Positions 23,101 through 51,709 of a DNA stretch of 64,000 nt are shown here, in pieces. The position numbers and the translations under genes are program-made. Position 1 is the first letter of the stretch, and every line of letters starts with the position of its first letter. The notes beneath the pieces were generated by a model, which worked only from the letters and a program-made list of their open reading frames with translations, had not been told where the DNA came from and did not search any database. Source of the stretch: Metridium senile (Eukaryota; Cnidaria; Anthozoa; Actiniaria; Metridiidae). The stretch is taken from NCBI GenBank assembly GCA_949775045.1, contig OX459100.1, positions 5,741,462 to 5,805,461 of the forward strand. Reading direction: 5' to 3'.

Positions 23101-26100
23101 TCAATACACGACTGATTGAATCACAGAGTGATTGTAGATTTGAAGAATTACTTAATTAATTGATTAGTCCATGCTTTAGTTAATAATATCCTACCTTAGC
23201 TGGTCTTAAAAACATCTCTCCCTCTTCATTAGGCCCATCTTCAACTTCATACTAGAACAAAGAACAAACATCAACTAATGTCCAGTTTTTTTGTGTGAAA
23301 TAATTGGTGCCAATTTCATTCTCAAGAATAAAACTATGTATCAGTGAAGATATCTTATTGTGGTTCTAGTAAAGTTTTGTAAACGTCATAATGATTTGGA
23401 TAATGATGATGATAATAGTATTGATAATAATGATAGGATATTAATAAACAAGATAATTAAAATCATGATAATGATGATGATAATAATAGTATCAATAATA
23501 ATGATATGATTATGATGATTTGGATAATGATGATAATGGTGACAATAATGATAATAGTGATGACAATATTGATAATAATGGTGACAATAATGATAATAGT
23601 GATGACAATATTGATAATAGTGGTGACAATAATGATAATAGTGATGACAAAAGCGATAATAGTGATGACAATTATGATAATAGTGATGACAATATTGATA
23701 ATAATGGTGACAATAATGATAATAGTGATGACAAAAGTGATAATAGTGATGACAATTATAATAGTTATGACAATAATGATAATAGTGGTGATAATGATAA
23801 TAGTGACGACAATAATGATAATAGTGGTGATAATAATGATAATAGTGACGACAATAATGATAATAGTGATGACAATAATGATAATAGTGATGACAATAAT
23901 GATAATAGTGATGACAATAATGATAATCATTTCACATTCCAAACTACTTACCTCTGCTGCAATAGCCTTCATCTCTTCTTCAGTATAACATACATCTACT
24001 AGATGACGGAATGCTATTCTTTCCATACTATGACATGCTGCGCACACTTGTCTATATACCTCAAATCCTCTACGTATACTACAAGCAAACAGGATGATAA
24101 TTACAGTAAATAAATGTAAGCTTCTAAACAAAGGACTAATATAATCATGAATCATGACAATAAATAAATAAAATAAATAAAATTTTACGTCGAAATATGG
24201 GGAGTTGTTACCGAATCTCCCTAGCCAGTGACACAGCCAATAAATGTATTATTATAATAGGGCACCAATACGTTTGTTTTCTCAGTAAACAGTACAAGGT
24301 TCCTTTTGAAGTGAATATACCAAATCGGTCAGCATCTTGCTATGTATGTTTTGACCCAATTCAAAATTTCTGGGAATAAAATATTTTGTTCCAAACATTT
24401 TCAATGTGACATTGAAATACATAAGACAATTATTCCCAAAAGATTTGAATTGGGTCAAAACAAACATATCAACAGGTTAGCCAGTTTCTAGCTCCAGGAC
24501 AATTCTTTTGTACTTAGTATAAATAATTAATCCCTACATTTTACATAGCATTTTACTATCTTTTTTGGTTATTTTTTTTGGAAAAAAAAGGTCTAAGATC
24601 ATACAGCATAGGCCTATCCGTAATTCATGAGGGGACTGGAGCAGAGTGAAAAAATTTATCTAATTACAAAATGATCTCCATCACAAAATAAAACATACAA
24701 ACATTAGTATTATTACCAAGTTTGAGCATGTTTGGATAAATACTTACTGAGTTATATGCTACTAAAAGTCGCAAATATAAGAGAGAATGTATGGGGTTTA
24801 AGAACAGCATCCCCAAAAACCATACATTCTCTCTTACTTTTACGATTTGTTAAAGCCCATTAATCAGTTAGTATTTGTCCAAACATTCTAAAACATGATA
24901 AACTTAATAATTTTAGTGTGGTCTTTCATGTGATGGGGTTTGTTTATTAATTAGATTAATACTTCTACACTTGTTCCCAGTCCCTTCCTCAATTCTGGAA
25001 AGGCGAATAGATCTTCATTTTAGATCTGTATTGCACAAGTACCTGGAATGATCTAAGGAACTTAAGACTCCTCTGTGACTCCAGGGCAGTTTAGAAGGAT
25101 GAAGTTCTAATTCTTCAGCATTGACATTAGGTTGTAGAACATATCCAGTTATGAAGCCACCAGTGGCCAATGCACCCAGCGTTATCAATGTAGAAGTCTA
25201 AAAGTGAGGTAGATTGTAATGTTTGTTATAAAATTCATGAATAAATACTGAGATTTTTTTAAAAAGAAATCACGTCCATGACAAGTTCTGTAAATCTCAT
25301 ACAGATTTCGTCCTGATTTGCATAAGTTTCAAATTAAATTTTCTTGGCCAGATTTACTTTTATCTTGACAATTTAAGTAAAATATGAAAGAACTAATGTT
25401 GGACTTTCATAAGTACTATACAATATTCACGTCCTATCTGTATGAGATACACAACGGCTCGTCATATTGTATATAGATTACATATGGTGATAGGGATTGT
25501 GATATTAGTGATTTGATATTAATGGTGATGGTGTTATCACAATGATAATGATGATGATTATGTCCATGGCCCATACCTTGGACTGTGAAGCTGCCTGAGT
25601 AACAGTTCCAGATGCTCTAATTTGACCCTAAAAATACATCAAAAACAACAATTGATTAAAAACATTAATTCAAATTACACAAACTAGAGGACTTATCTTC
25701 AAGTACACTGACAGATTGAACTTCAGTATATGTAGATTTGCAAGGAAATGCGTACATTCAAGTACATGGAATACAATCATTTAATAATATAACACAAAAT
25801 AATGATTAAAACGAAAAGAAAGACATGCAAATACATAATTTATTATTCATTTCTACTGAAAAATATATGTAAAATTAATATCTAGTTTTGAGTTTCGTAG
25901 AGCCGAAGAGAAAATACGTTGTTCGCAGATTTTGTTATGCAATTACAAGATCTATCCTCATTTACTTGCAAGTGGTTCCACACACGATCAGCAACATAGC
26001 ATCAAAAATCACAGCATTAATTCAAAAGTGAATGCATTGCAGGGTCAATGAGATACTAAAGTTATCTTTTCAACGTAGTTTTTGAAGTGGAATGGAGATT

Positions 26101-26347
26101 GCAATGCTATACAAGCAAACACCGGTTGAACATGAAATCAGTGACTCGGTGAACTCCACACAAGATCAATACAACAAGAATGCCCGATTTTCAAGCTAAT
26201 TCTCACAGAATTCACACTTTTTCAACAAATCATACAAAAGAATCACAACGTTAATATTTATGAATCCTAAAAATTGACAATTACCTTTAGGAATTCTGGC
26301 AAATGCCGAGAAAAGTTCCTCAACCGGACCAGATTTCTCATCGCCAT
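17147..26347 (-). CDS. CYC1: Cytochrome c1, complex III (complete, 11 exons)
   Basis: Exons on the minus strand: 26347-26285, 25627-25577, 25197-25043, 24078-23952, 23251-23195, 22396-22336, 21634-21582, 20273-20126, 19202-19140, 18937-18900 and 17257-17147. They sum to 927 bases, 308 residues (human 325), and every junction keeps frame. The product is the haem c1 subunit of the ubiquinol-cytochrome c reductase complex, on the intermembrane side of the inner mitochondrial membrane. Residues 1-21 look like an Arg-rich presequence. [11 protein letters not shown], the haem site [23 protein letters not shown] with the haem-ligand Met, and KDVCTFLKW follow in family order. The last exon is a transmembrane helix plus [19 protein letters not shown]. 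Introns hold MITEs and simple repeats. Confidence 0.96.
17360..18100. repeat. Foldback-rich intron DNA with aaaagtgtgcaa arms
   Basis: Inverted pairs such as gtacaaacactaaaagtgtg (17370) and cacacttttagtatttgtac (17488) bound one hairpin; related tgtgcaacataattagtact blocks occur at 17910. The stretch lies in the last CYC1 intron and has no coding signal. Confidence 0.5.
18180..18560. mobile_element. Foldback MITE with atacatgaaaaa ends
   Basis: The left end atacatgaaaaaattactcg is partly complementary to the right end cttgagtttttcatgtat. It contains gattggctgagag, shared with the palindromes at 2240 and 41920. Confidence 0.55.
18568..18719. mobile_element. Compact 150-bp foldback MITE
   Basis: Arms atatggtttctcgttcaatt and aattgaactcgaaaccatat are inverted. 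Further inside, tgtgtttttcaaagag pairs with ctctttgaaaaacaca. Nearly the whole element can form one hairpin. Confidence 0.75.
19360..19560 (-). mobile_element. tRNA-derived SINE-like element
   Basis: On the minus strand the sequence ggcctagcggtgagagcgct (19511-19530) matches an RNA polymerase III A box and ggtcgattccc (19478-19488) a B box, with ordinary spacing. The tail (about 19440-19375) reads tctctgggttatccggtttt followed by cctccctcc, which resembles conserved central domains of widespread invertebrate SINEs. I see no complete cloverleaf, so it is not called a tRNA gene. It lies in a CYC1 intron. Confidence 0.65.
19895..20089. mobile_element. TACACCT-TIR MITE
   Basis: The ends tatacacctacttgcaagaa and ttcttgcaagtacgtgtata are inverted, with caacgttcttgc-type subterminal text. 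The interior folds completely: aaaagaacatttgtatttag pairs with the complementary right half. Confidence 0.8.
20795..21480. repeat. cat/atc-rich minisatellite with an inserted foldback MITE
   Basis: About 90-bp units containing ataatcaatagcagctgaac and catcaccattgccattcatc repeat at 20795-21200 and resume near 21415. A foldback MITE (21208-21413; ends gcgcgaagcgcaaaagtatg and catacttttgcgcctcacgc) splits the array. Intron of CYC1. Confidence 0.65.
22006..22309. mobile_element. TACACCT-TIR MITE beside CYC1 exon 6
   Basis: The inverted ends are tatacacctatttcaaaaat and atttttgaaataggtgtata, with a subterminal match gctacagtccacactctgaa against the right arm. A relative lies at 59049-59325. The right end is only 27 bases from the exon 6 donor. 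Confidence 0.85.
22418..23150. repeat. Degenerate gaat/tgaatgaa tetranucleotide array
   Basis: About 730 bases are dominated by tgaatgaatgaa with ctga, aataaata and actgactga variants. It fills the CYC1 intron between exons 6 and 5. No coding signal. Confidence 0.85.
23400..23935. repeat. gataatagtgatgacaataat minisatellite
   Basis: A 21-bp unit built on gat/aat triplets repeats about 20 times, with ggtgacaat and aaagtgat variants, directly downstream of CYC1 exon 4. It gives long but meaningless open frames on both strands. Confidence 0.85.
24580..24985. mobile_element. Foldback MITE in CYC1 intron
   Basis: Arms around the centre at about 24810 are inverted: aagagagaatgtatgggg pairs with ccatacattctctctt, and ccaagtttgagcatgtttgg and aatacttactgag have imperfect partners near 24870. 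The centre motif resembles the element at 419-774. Confidence 0.55.
25260..25455. repeat. Dispersed repeat, copy 1 (second copy 46850-47012)
   Basis: Both copies share aaatcacgt-c-tgac near the left, cgtcctgatttgcataa in the middle, and ctgtatgagatacac at the right. The ends are weakly inverted. It lies in a CYC1 intron. Confidence 0.55.
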
Positions 26348-26404
26348 TTTGAAATCCTTCTCCGTGTATCCCACAATGCAAACGCGCGCGTATGTACCAA
26401 TGCG

Positions 26405-26818
26405 CATGGCATCACAGGTAGCCCAAGCTCACTGTTAGTGTTGATTTACTAAGGGATATATGGGTACTTTTGAACTTTCGATTTTTTGCCTTAAAATTTA
26501 ATAAAATTCAATAAAACTCTTACCGTGTCTTCTTGTTGATCTCTTTAATCCTCTGAGTTAATTTCAGCCGATTTCGTTCAGGAAAAATTACCTTCTCCCT
26601 GCCTTACATAATTATGTAAGGCAGGGAGAAGGTAATTTTTCCTGAACGAAATCGGCTGAAATTAACTCAGAGGATTAAAGAGATCAACAAGAAGACACGG
26701 TAAGAGTTTTATTGAATTTTATTAAATTTTAAGGCAAAAAATCGAAAGTTCAAAAGTACCCATATATCCCTTACTAAATCAACACTAACAGTGAGCTTGG
26801 GCTACCTGTGATGGCATG
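26405..26818. repeat. 414-bp near-perfect palindrome between CYC1 and GPAA1
   Basis: Each base of 26405-26611 pairs with its mirror in 26612-26818; the only mismatch I found by eye is 26409/26814. The centre is ttacataattatgtaa with no spacer. The left edge is about 58 bases from the CYC1 ATG and the right edge about 26 bases from the GPAA1-side atggcgg. Each arm contains an outward-facing donor-like acacggtaagag, on the strand of the gene it faces. It could be a recent foldback insertion, a symmetric bidirectional promoter, or an assembly or amplification artefact. Confidence 0.9.
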
Positions 26819-26840
26819 ACTATGCGGCCGCGCCAAATTC

Positions 26841-26858
26841 AAGATGGCGGATGAGTGA
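26841..26858 (+). promoter_or_regulatory. YY1-like AAGATGGCGG motif and short uORF
   Basis: aagatggcgg matches the YY1-type element found at many metazoan transcription starts. Its ATG (26844) opens a four-codon reading frame (M-A-D-E) closed by TGA 26856-26858, so it is a possible upstream ORF for GPAA1 and not its start. A donor-like aataaggtaat near 26950 and a ttaag acceptor near 27110 would allow a 5' UTR intron. Confidence 0.4.
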
Positions 26859-27115
26859 GGAAATAAAGTGAAGTCGAAAAAAGCATAAAAACATTCCAAA
26901 AATCGTCGCATATTTGCTGCAAAAGACCATTAAAAAGACAAAGAGCAATAAGGTAATATTAAAACTTTTCTATTGAAACAATATCATCTTTTATTATTGA
27001 GTTTCTTTAGCTTTCTACTGCTATGAAGAAGGTTTTCTAGAGTGAAATTACTTCATCATCTTATATCAACTTATAAGCTTTTAAATGTATTTGTAATTTT
27101 GTGCCTTAAGAGAAT

Positions 27116-45696
<18,581 letters not shown>

Positions 45697-45989
45697 CTGG
45701 ACAGATCTGTATCGTGAATGTACTGGATTGATGCCTAACTGTTACTCGATGGGCGTAGCCGGTCATGTTGTCAAATAGAATTATTTTTTCGATATATTTC
45801 GTTAAATATTTTGATATTTTGATCGGACGTTTGAAGGAGAGTTGGCCAGAACAGTGACAGTGCGTGGTCTGACATTTAATACCACAGGCCTAGGACCCAT
45901 TGTAATTGGTAACATCTCTAGTTCTGCCTCTGCCTTTGTATGAGGGAAAAAGCTAGATAATTAATTAAATATAAAATATTGTTTGTTTA

Positions 45990-46610
45990 ATTTTATCTTT
46001 TTGTTCGTTCGTTCGCTCGTTCTTTCGTTTTTTTATTCGTTTGTTTGTTCGTTCATATTTACTTGTTTGTTTCTTTTTTGTTTGTTTGTTTATTTGTCTG
46101 TTTGATTTCTTGTTTGTTTGTTTGTCTGTTTGTTTATTTGTCTGTTTGATTTCTTGTTTGTTTGTTTGTCTGTTTGTTTGTTTATTTGTCTGTTTGATTT
46201 CTTGTTTGTTTATTTGTTTGTTTATTTGTTTGTTTGTTTGTCTGTTTGTTTGTTTGTTTGTTTATTTGTTTGTTTATTTGTTTGTTTGTCTGTTTGTTTG
46301 TTTGTTTGTTTGTTTGTTTGATTTCTTGTTTGTTTGTTTGTCTGTTTGTTTATTTGTCTGTTTGATTTCTTGTTTGTTTGTTTGTTTGTTTGTTTATTTG
46401 TTTGTTTGATTTCTTGTTTGTTTGTCTGTTTGTTTTTCTATTTGCTTTCTTGTCTGTTTGTTCAAGTATTTGTCTGTTTGATTTCTTCTGTTTATTTGTC
46501 TGTTTGTTTGTTTGTCTGTTTGTTTGTCTGTTTGTTTATTTGTCTGTTTGATTTCTTGTCTGTCTCTTTGTTTTTGTTTTTTTATCGCCGGTTTATTTAT
46601 TCAATTTATT
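45990..46610. repeat. tttgtttgtctg tetranucleotide array
   Basis: About 600 bases of tttg with tctg, tatt and a recurring gatttcttg spacer, downstream of GPAA1. The Phe/Cys/Leu-rich frames are compositional. The stretch 46610-48190 has no gene that I can support; it contains the second copy of the 25260 repeat (46850-47012) and a TACACCT-type end at 47330-47352. Confidence 0.85.
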
Positions 46611-48194
46611 GTTAACGTTTTTGGATAAATTTCAAGGATTCATTCAGTCGTACTTCCGAAATTCAATATCTTTTTAACCTATAATTTATTCGTTCTCTTT
46701 ACATTTCTAGATCTTTCTAAGTAATATTCACGAGCTCTTTCTTTACAACGTTGGTGCGTGGGCCACATAATATCTCAACTCCTACGGTACATTTATAATT
46801 TATCTTATGATATATATGAATAATGAGAATTTTACAAAAGAAATCACGTTCGTGACGAAGGTTGTATTTTAGATACAAAATCGTCCTGATTTGCATAAAT
46901 TTTAACTTGAATTTTCTTTTTTGACAATTTTAGTAAAATATGAAAGAACTAAAGTTGGACTTTTATGAGTACTATACGGTATTCGCGTCCGATCTGTATG
47001 AGATACACCCTTTCCGAGAAAGTTTGTCACCCGTCGAAAAGGAAACAAGCTAGTGGCGCAAAGGATCATGGATCAATTCATTAACTAAATGTGTATTCGG
47101 AACGACTTTCTTGTTGTTTGATAAGTCAAAACGGTCATTTCTCAATAACAACCTGCGCTTCTAGCTTTTAGGCTTTTCACTTTACGGGTGACGGGCACGA
47201 CCGAAAAGAACTGTAGGTCTTTGATTTTGATTATGAAGACACCCATCTAAGGTCATCGCTGAACGTTGGAGGCATTGTTTGGGAAATTCATGTTACCCAC
47301 AATTCCTTTCGGTCGTGCAATCTCCTTCAACCTTTTTGAATTAGGTGTATATTACAAGAAGTATTTGCATTATTCATGTTGTTTTTCTTGTTGTTACCTA
47401 TATATCGTTAGGTTTCACCAAAGATTTATTTCTAGAACTTTATTTAATCCATAATTCCTCTATCTTATCAGATATAAATCTGCCAGGGTGGAGGACAAAG
47501 AGTGGGCAGAATTGGGCTGAATTTCTGCGGTTTCTTTGTCATAAACGAAAATATTTTGTCAATCTTGAGAATTCAAACGTTATTTTACATGAACTTTTAT
47601 TGTTGTTCATATAAAACAATCAAACTGAATGTTGCTTTTCATCAAGTTATTTTGTTTAAATTGCAATATTTTTCTTTAACAGTTTTCACTTTTTAAAAAT
47701 CTTATCATGGCGAAACACAAAACTACACGCAACAGAAAATGTATTTGAGTAATAAATTATTAAACAAGGTTATAGCGTATTCAAACTATGAACTTTAGCA
47801 TAACAGAAATCTTTCGATTCAATATTAATATAAAGAGAGATTTTAATTGTTAAAGGGTTTTAGATATTTTTTCCACAACGGAAAAAAAAGTCGTACTTCG
47901 ATATATAATTTGTAGGAAACAAACAAAAGTTCTAAGGAAAATTAAGTTAAGTTGATAAAACCGACAAATATCCATGGTATAAGCGGAATTATACACAATT
48001 CATTTTGAGGGGAATTCACACCCCTAGACAATTTCTCCACGCTTTGCTTTTAATAAATAATTTCATGAAGGAAAATAGATGTTTTTTTAATTATATTTTC
48101 TTGGAACGTGGAATGAATTAAATTTTGTTTTAGTTTAAATCACGTAAAATTATGATTAGTTTATTTGAAACAATCAAACACAGACCATCTTATT

Positions 48195-48725
48195 AGTTTT
48201 AATTCAATTAACGTTGTCGTTGAGGTCATTCCTTAAGAACGTAAAAGTCTACAAGTCCATATTATAACTTGTTTAATTGCTATTGTCATTTAAAAGGCTT
48301 AATACTGAAAGCCCAATCCTATTCCTTTTAGACAAAACGTTTACAAATCAATATTATTTCTAATACAATTAAAGTTGCTGTTCAGAAAGTCATTCCTTTA
48401 CGTCGTAAAAGTCTACAAGTCCACATTATAACTTGTTTAATTGCTATATTGTCGTTTAAAAGGCTTAAAACCGTCCAATGTGAAAGCCCAATGCCTATTC
48501 CTTTTAGACAAAACGTTAACAAATCAGTATTATTTCTAATACAACTAAAGTTGCTGTTCAGAAAGTCATTCCTTTACGTCGTAAAAGTCTACAAGTCCAC
48601 ATTATAACTTGTTTAATTGCTATATTGTCGTTTAAAAGGCTTAAAACCGTCCAATGTGAAAGTCCAAAGCCTATTCCTTTTAGACAAAACGTTAACAAAT
48701 CAGTATTATTTCTAATTCAATTAAA
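48195..48725. repeat. Roughly 178-bp tandem repeat upstream of the SLC32 gene
   Basis: Three units share gtaaaagtctacaagtccac, ttataacttgtttaattgct and cctattccttttagacaaaa. Units two and three start with gttgctgttcagaaagtc at 48374 and 48552 (period 178). Unit one is more diverged. The array ends about 540 bases before the SLC32 ATG. Confidence 0.9.
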
Positions 48726-49261
48726 GATGTAGTTGTACTAAGATCAAAAACCTTTGCTTTTAATGACAACGATAATTTATATAGGTCTACATTTTCGCAG
48801 TTTTAGTTTAATCACAGTATTTCAAACAAAAGCTCTTCCTAACGCGTTTTCAATAATCGCTCTTCTCAATTTCTTTCACTGGCGATAATACTGCGATGGT
48901 TTCATACATCGTTGGCCATTGTGCAAATCAGTTCAATGATCCCCCAACGCGCCAAGTCATTAATAAATTATATTCATTTACTCGATGGCAGATAATTACT
49001 TTAAACACAGCAGACAGCTGCTATCAAACAACAAAATAAGTAGTTTTTTATTGAACGTGGGGTTTGAAGATTGATTTTGCAAACTAGGAGCTAATGGAAA
49101 TAAGGGAAAATCACGCTTATTAATGAAAAGAAGAAAAAATCAGGCGAGTTGTCGAGTTTTAAGGGCTTCTGTCTGAAGTTTTGTTGTTATAATCTCGAGA
49201 CAAACCCTCAAAGCCAAGTTGCAAATCACTGTCTTGATCTCAATGTGGTAATTGTGACGAA

Positions 49262-50713
49262 ATGAGCGGCTTTTCTTCGAATCAATTGGATTCGTCATTC
49301 TTATCTCCTTTCGCGAATGGCGATGGACCTCCAATTTCACCGAGATTTCCACAGTTTGACAGGATGAGCAGAGATCTACGGCTTTTGCTACAGAGAAAGC
49401 TATTCACGTCATACACATTGGTGAATAATGAAAGTGAGGAAGATGACGAGGAAAAAGACTTTGCGTTCGCTGAGACGGATGATGATTGCACCAAGACGAC
49501 ATATCTACAAACCTTCTGGAACATCTTTAACGCGAACCAGGGAGTCGCCATTCTTGCTATGCCCTATGTCATTAAATGCGGTGGATATGCGTCCATTTTT
49601 AGTATCATCGCCGTGGCTTTTATTTCTAATTTCTCCAACAAGAGATTAGTAGAATGTCTGTATGAGTACACGGAGAAGGGAGAAAAGTACCGTGTACGAA
49701 ACAGCTACGTGGAGATTGGCGAAGCTTTCGCTCCTCGCTATGGACACCACCTTGTGAACGCGGCACAGATGTTCGAGCAGGTTTCGTACTGTACATTGTT
49801 ACTGATCCTCTGTGGTTCCATCCTCGCTTCGACGTTCCCATCAACTAGTTTATCACAAAGTGACTGGACAGCGTTGGCAGCCATCGCTTTACTGCCGAAC
49901 GTACTCCTGAAATCTCTAGCCGATGTCTCGTGGGTTAGTTTCATCACCGTCATTATTGGTGAAGCCATATATCTCATGGTTTTTGTCTATAGTTTCTGGC
50001 ATCACCAGCGATGGGACATAGCCTCAATGCCTCAATTTGATCTGAAGAAGTTCGGTGCAGCGGTAGGAATAGTTGTTGTGAGTTATTCCTCACAGCCTTA
50101 CATGCCTGCAATAGAAGGAAGTATGCACCATCCATCAAAGTTCAACAGTGTGATGGACTTAACATACATCGTTGTAACATTCGTAAAAGTGTCCTTCGGA
50201 TTCATAGGTTTCCTGACATTCACCAGCAACACTGATCAAGTCATTACCAACAACCTCCCTGAAGGACCACTCCACATTACGGTCAATCTCCTCGTTCTAT
50301 TCCTTGCATTGGCCTCGTACACGATACCAGTCTACACTGTCTTTGAAATTCTTGAAAACATATCATTCCCGTGCGGGCAAATGGACAAACCAAGCGACGC
50401 AAAGGGAAAAGATAAACTTTCCTACGTTCAAGCTCTCGTTGCTCGACTGTGTGTCATCTCCTTCTCCCTTCTCGTCGGCGTTCTTGTTCCTCATTTCGGG
50501 TTGTACATGGCTCTAGTAGGCAGTTTTACAGGGATGTGTTTAGCTTTCATATTCCCTGCTTTGTTTCATATGAAGATATGTTATTCCAGAATGGCGTGGT
50601 ATGACTTTTTTATCGATTCGTTTGTCTGTATATTTGGGGTGGTAGGAGCGATCATTGGATGTCATTTTTCAGTGTTGGCGCTCATTACAGTTTACCAAAA
50701 ACACGAATTATAG
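49262..50713 (+). CDS. SLC32 (VIAAT/VGAT-like) vesicular amino-acid transporter, single exon
   Basis: An intronless 483-residue frame (human SLC32A1 has 525). Family members load GABA or glycine into synaptic vesicles in exchange for protons. The N-terminus (residues 1-75) is cytosolic, acidic around ESEEDDEE, and unlike VGAT. Then NIFNANQGVAILAMPYVIKC matches the WNxxNxxQGxxxLxxPY start of the amino-acid/auxin permease fold. ACLYEE-like VECLYEYTEKGEKYRVRNSY, FSYTSQ-like VSYSSQPYMPAIEGSM, TDNLP-like ITNNLPEG and VPHFGLYMALVGSFTG follow in VGAT order, with about 10-11 hydrophobic helices. Substrate is not shown by sequence; cnidarians have several SLC32 paralogues. The start at 49262 is the first ATG of the frame. 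Confidence 0.88.
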   Translation: MSGFSSNQLDSSFLSPFANGDGPPISPRFPQFDRMSRDLRLLLQRKLFTSYTLVNNESEEDDEEKDFAFAETDDDCTKTTYLQTFWNIFNANQGVAILAMPYVIKCGGYASIFSIIAVAFISNFSNKRLVECLYEYTEKGEKYRVRNSYVEIGEAFAPRYGHHLVNAAQMFEQVSYCTLLLILCGSILASTFPSTSLSQSDWTALAAIALLPNVLLKSLADVSWVSFITVIIGEAIYLMVFVYSFWHHQRWDIASMPQFDLKKFGAAVGIVVVSYSSQPYMPAIEGSMHHPSKFNSVMDLTYIVVTFVKVSFGFIGFLTFTSNTDQVITNNLPEGPLHITVNLLVLFLALASYTIPVYTVFEILENISFPCGQMDKPSDAKGKDKLSYVQALVARLCVISFSLLVGVLVPHFGLYMALVGSFTGMCLAFIFPALFHMKICYSRMAWYDFFIDSFVCIFGVVGAIIGCHFSVLALITVYQKHEL

Positions 50714-50876
50714 GGAAATAAATAGAAACTATATATGATGGAGATATAGAAAATTTATACATGTGTATGTAATAATAGGATAAATATGGAGATATAATAA
50801 ATTATAGAAAATATATATACATGCATATAACGATATGAGATATGGCGATATAATATATAAAGTATAGAAATTAGAA

Positions 50877-51073
50877 ACACCTAATTGCAAGAACGTTGTT
50901 CTGACTTTTGTAATTTAGTGGGAAAGGGATTAATTAAAAGACAACACAAGATCACTCAAGCTCAAGGAATAACAAAAGAAAAAGAGTTCAGAGTGATTTT
51001 CTTTTGTCTTTTAAATAATTTCTTTCCCACTAAATTACAAAAGTCAAGACAACGTTCTTGCAATTAGGTATAC
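50877..51073. mobile_element. TACACCT-TIR MITE downstream of SLC32
   Basis: The ends acacctaattgcaagaacgt and acgttcttgcaattaggtat are inverted; gtaatttagtgggaaag pairs with ctttcccactaaattac. It is the uninterrupted relative of 32404-32770. Confidence 0.85.
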
Positions 51074-51709
51074 ACATACCTAATCAGGATAACGATATGA
51101 GATATGGAGATATAATATATAGAGTATATAAAAAATTGGTATACCAGATTTTAATGTGAGGGATTTTAAATATGTTGTATATAGATAGATAGAGTCGGGA
51201 AATATATTATTAATAAGCAGCCAAATATCGCGGTGTCCTGCAGTTGATCCACGATTAGTCATAGATTACAAAAGTGCTGCTATTCAAAACAACGGCAGGA
51301 TGAGATGTAGAAATCACACTATTATAGGATGGACTCAGTTTAATTTCAGTGATTGAAACGCGTTTTGGGAATCGCGTTTACGTGCAGACGTGTCAATTAA
51401 GACTGCTTGGGTTTAATAATAAATGACTGAGAAAATTTGATTTGTTTTTTTTTTCTGTGACTTTGATCTATGTATTATATGTTGTTGTTTTAATGAGCCT
51501 GTTATCTTCACAACCGTAACAATAATCCTTGTTATTATCATTAGAGCAGGTTTCTTACGACTATGAAAAGCTCACGGCACGAACACGAACAAGGCAAAGC
51601 AAAAAAGTCTAAAATTTCTAGAAACATCACGGTCGCGGCAACGCACGCACAACGAAATCATACGAAATCTGCTCTAGCATCTTTTTATTACCAGCATATC
51701 AAAATTATT

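Noticed and set aside
23463..24155. 230-residue minus-strand frame
   Set aside because: Only its first 78 or so residues (CYC1 exon 4 and flanking intron) are meaningful; the rest is the gat/aat repeat.
26844..26858. ATG in aagatggcgg as the GPAA1 start
   Set aside because: A stop follows after four codons; ATG 27116 gives MGL-type start and splices in frame.
46041..46615. Phe/Cys/Leu-rich plus-strand frames resembling membrane helices
   Set aside because: Compositional result of the tttg/tctg array.
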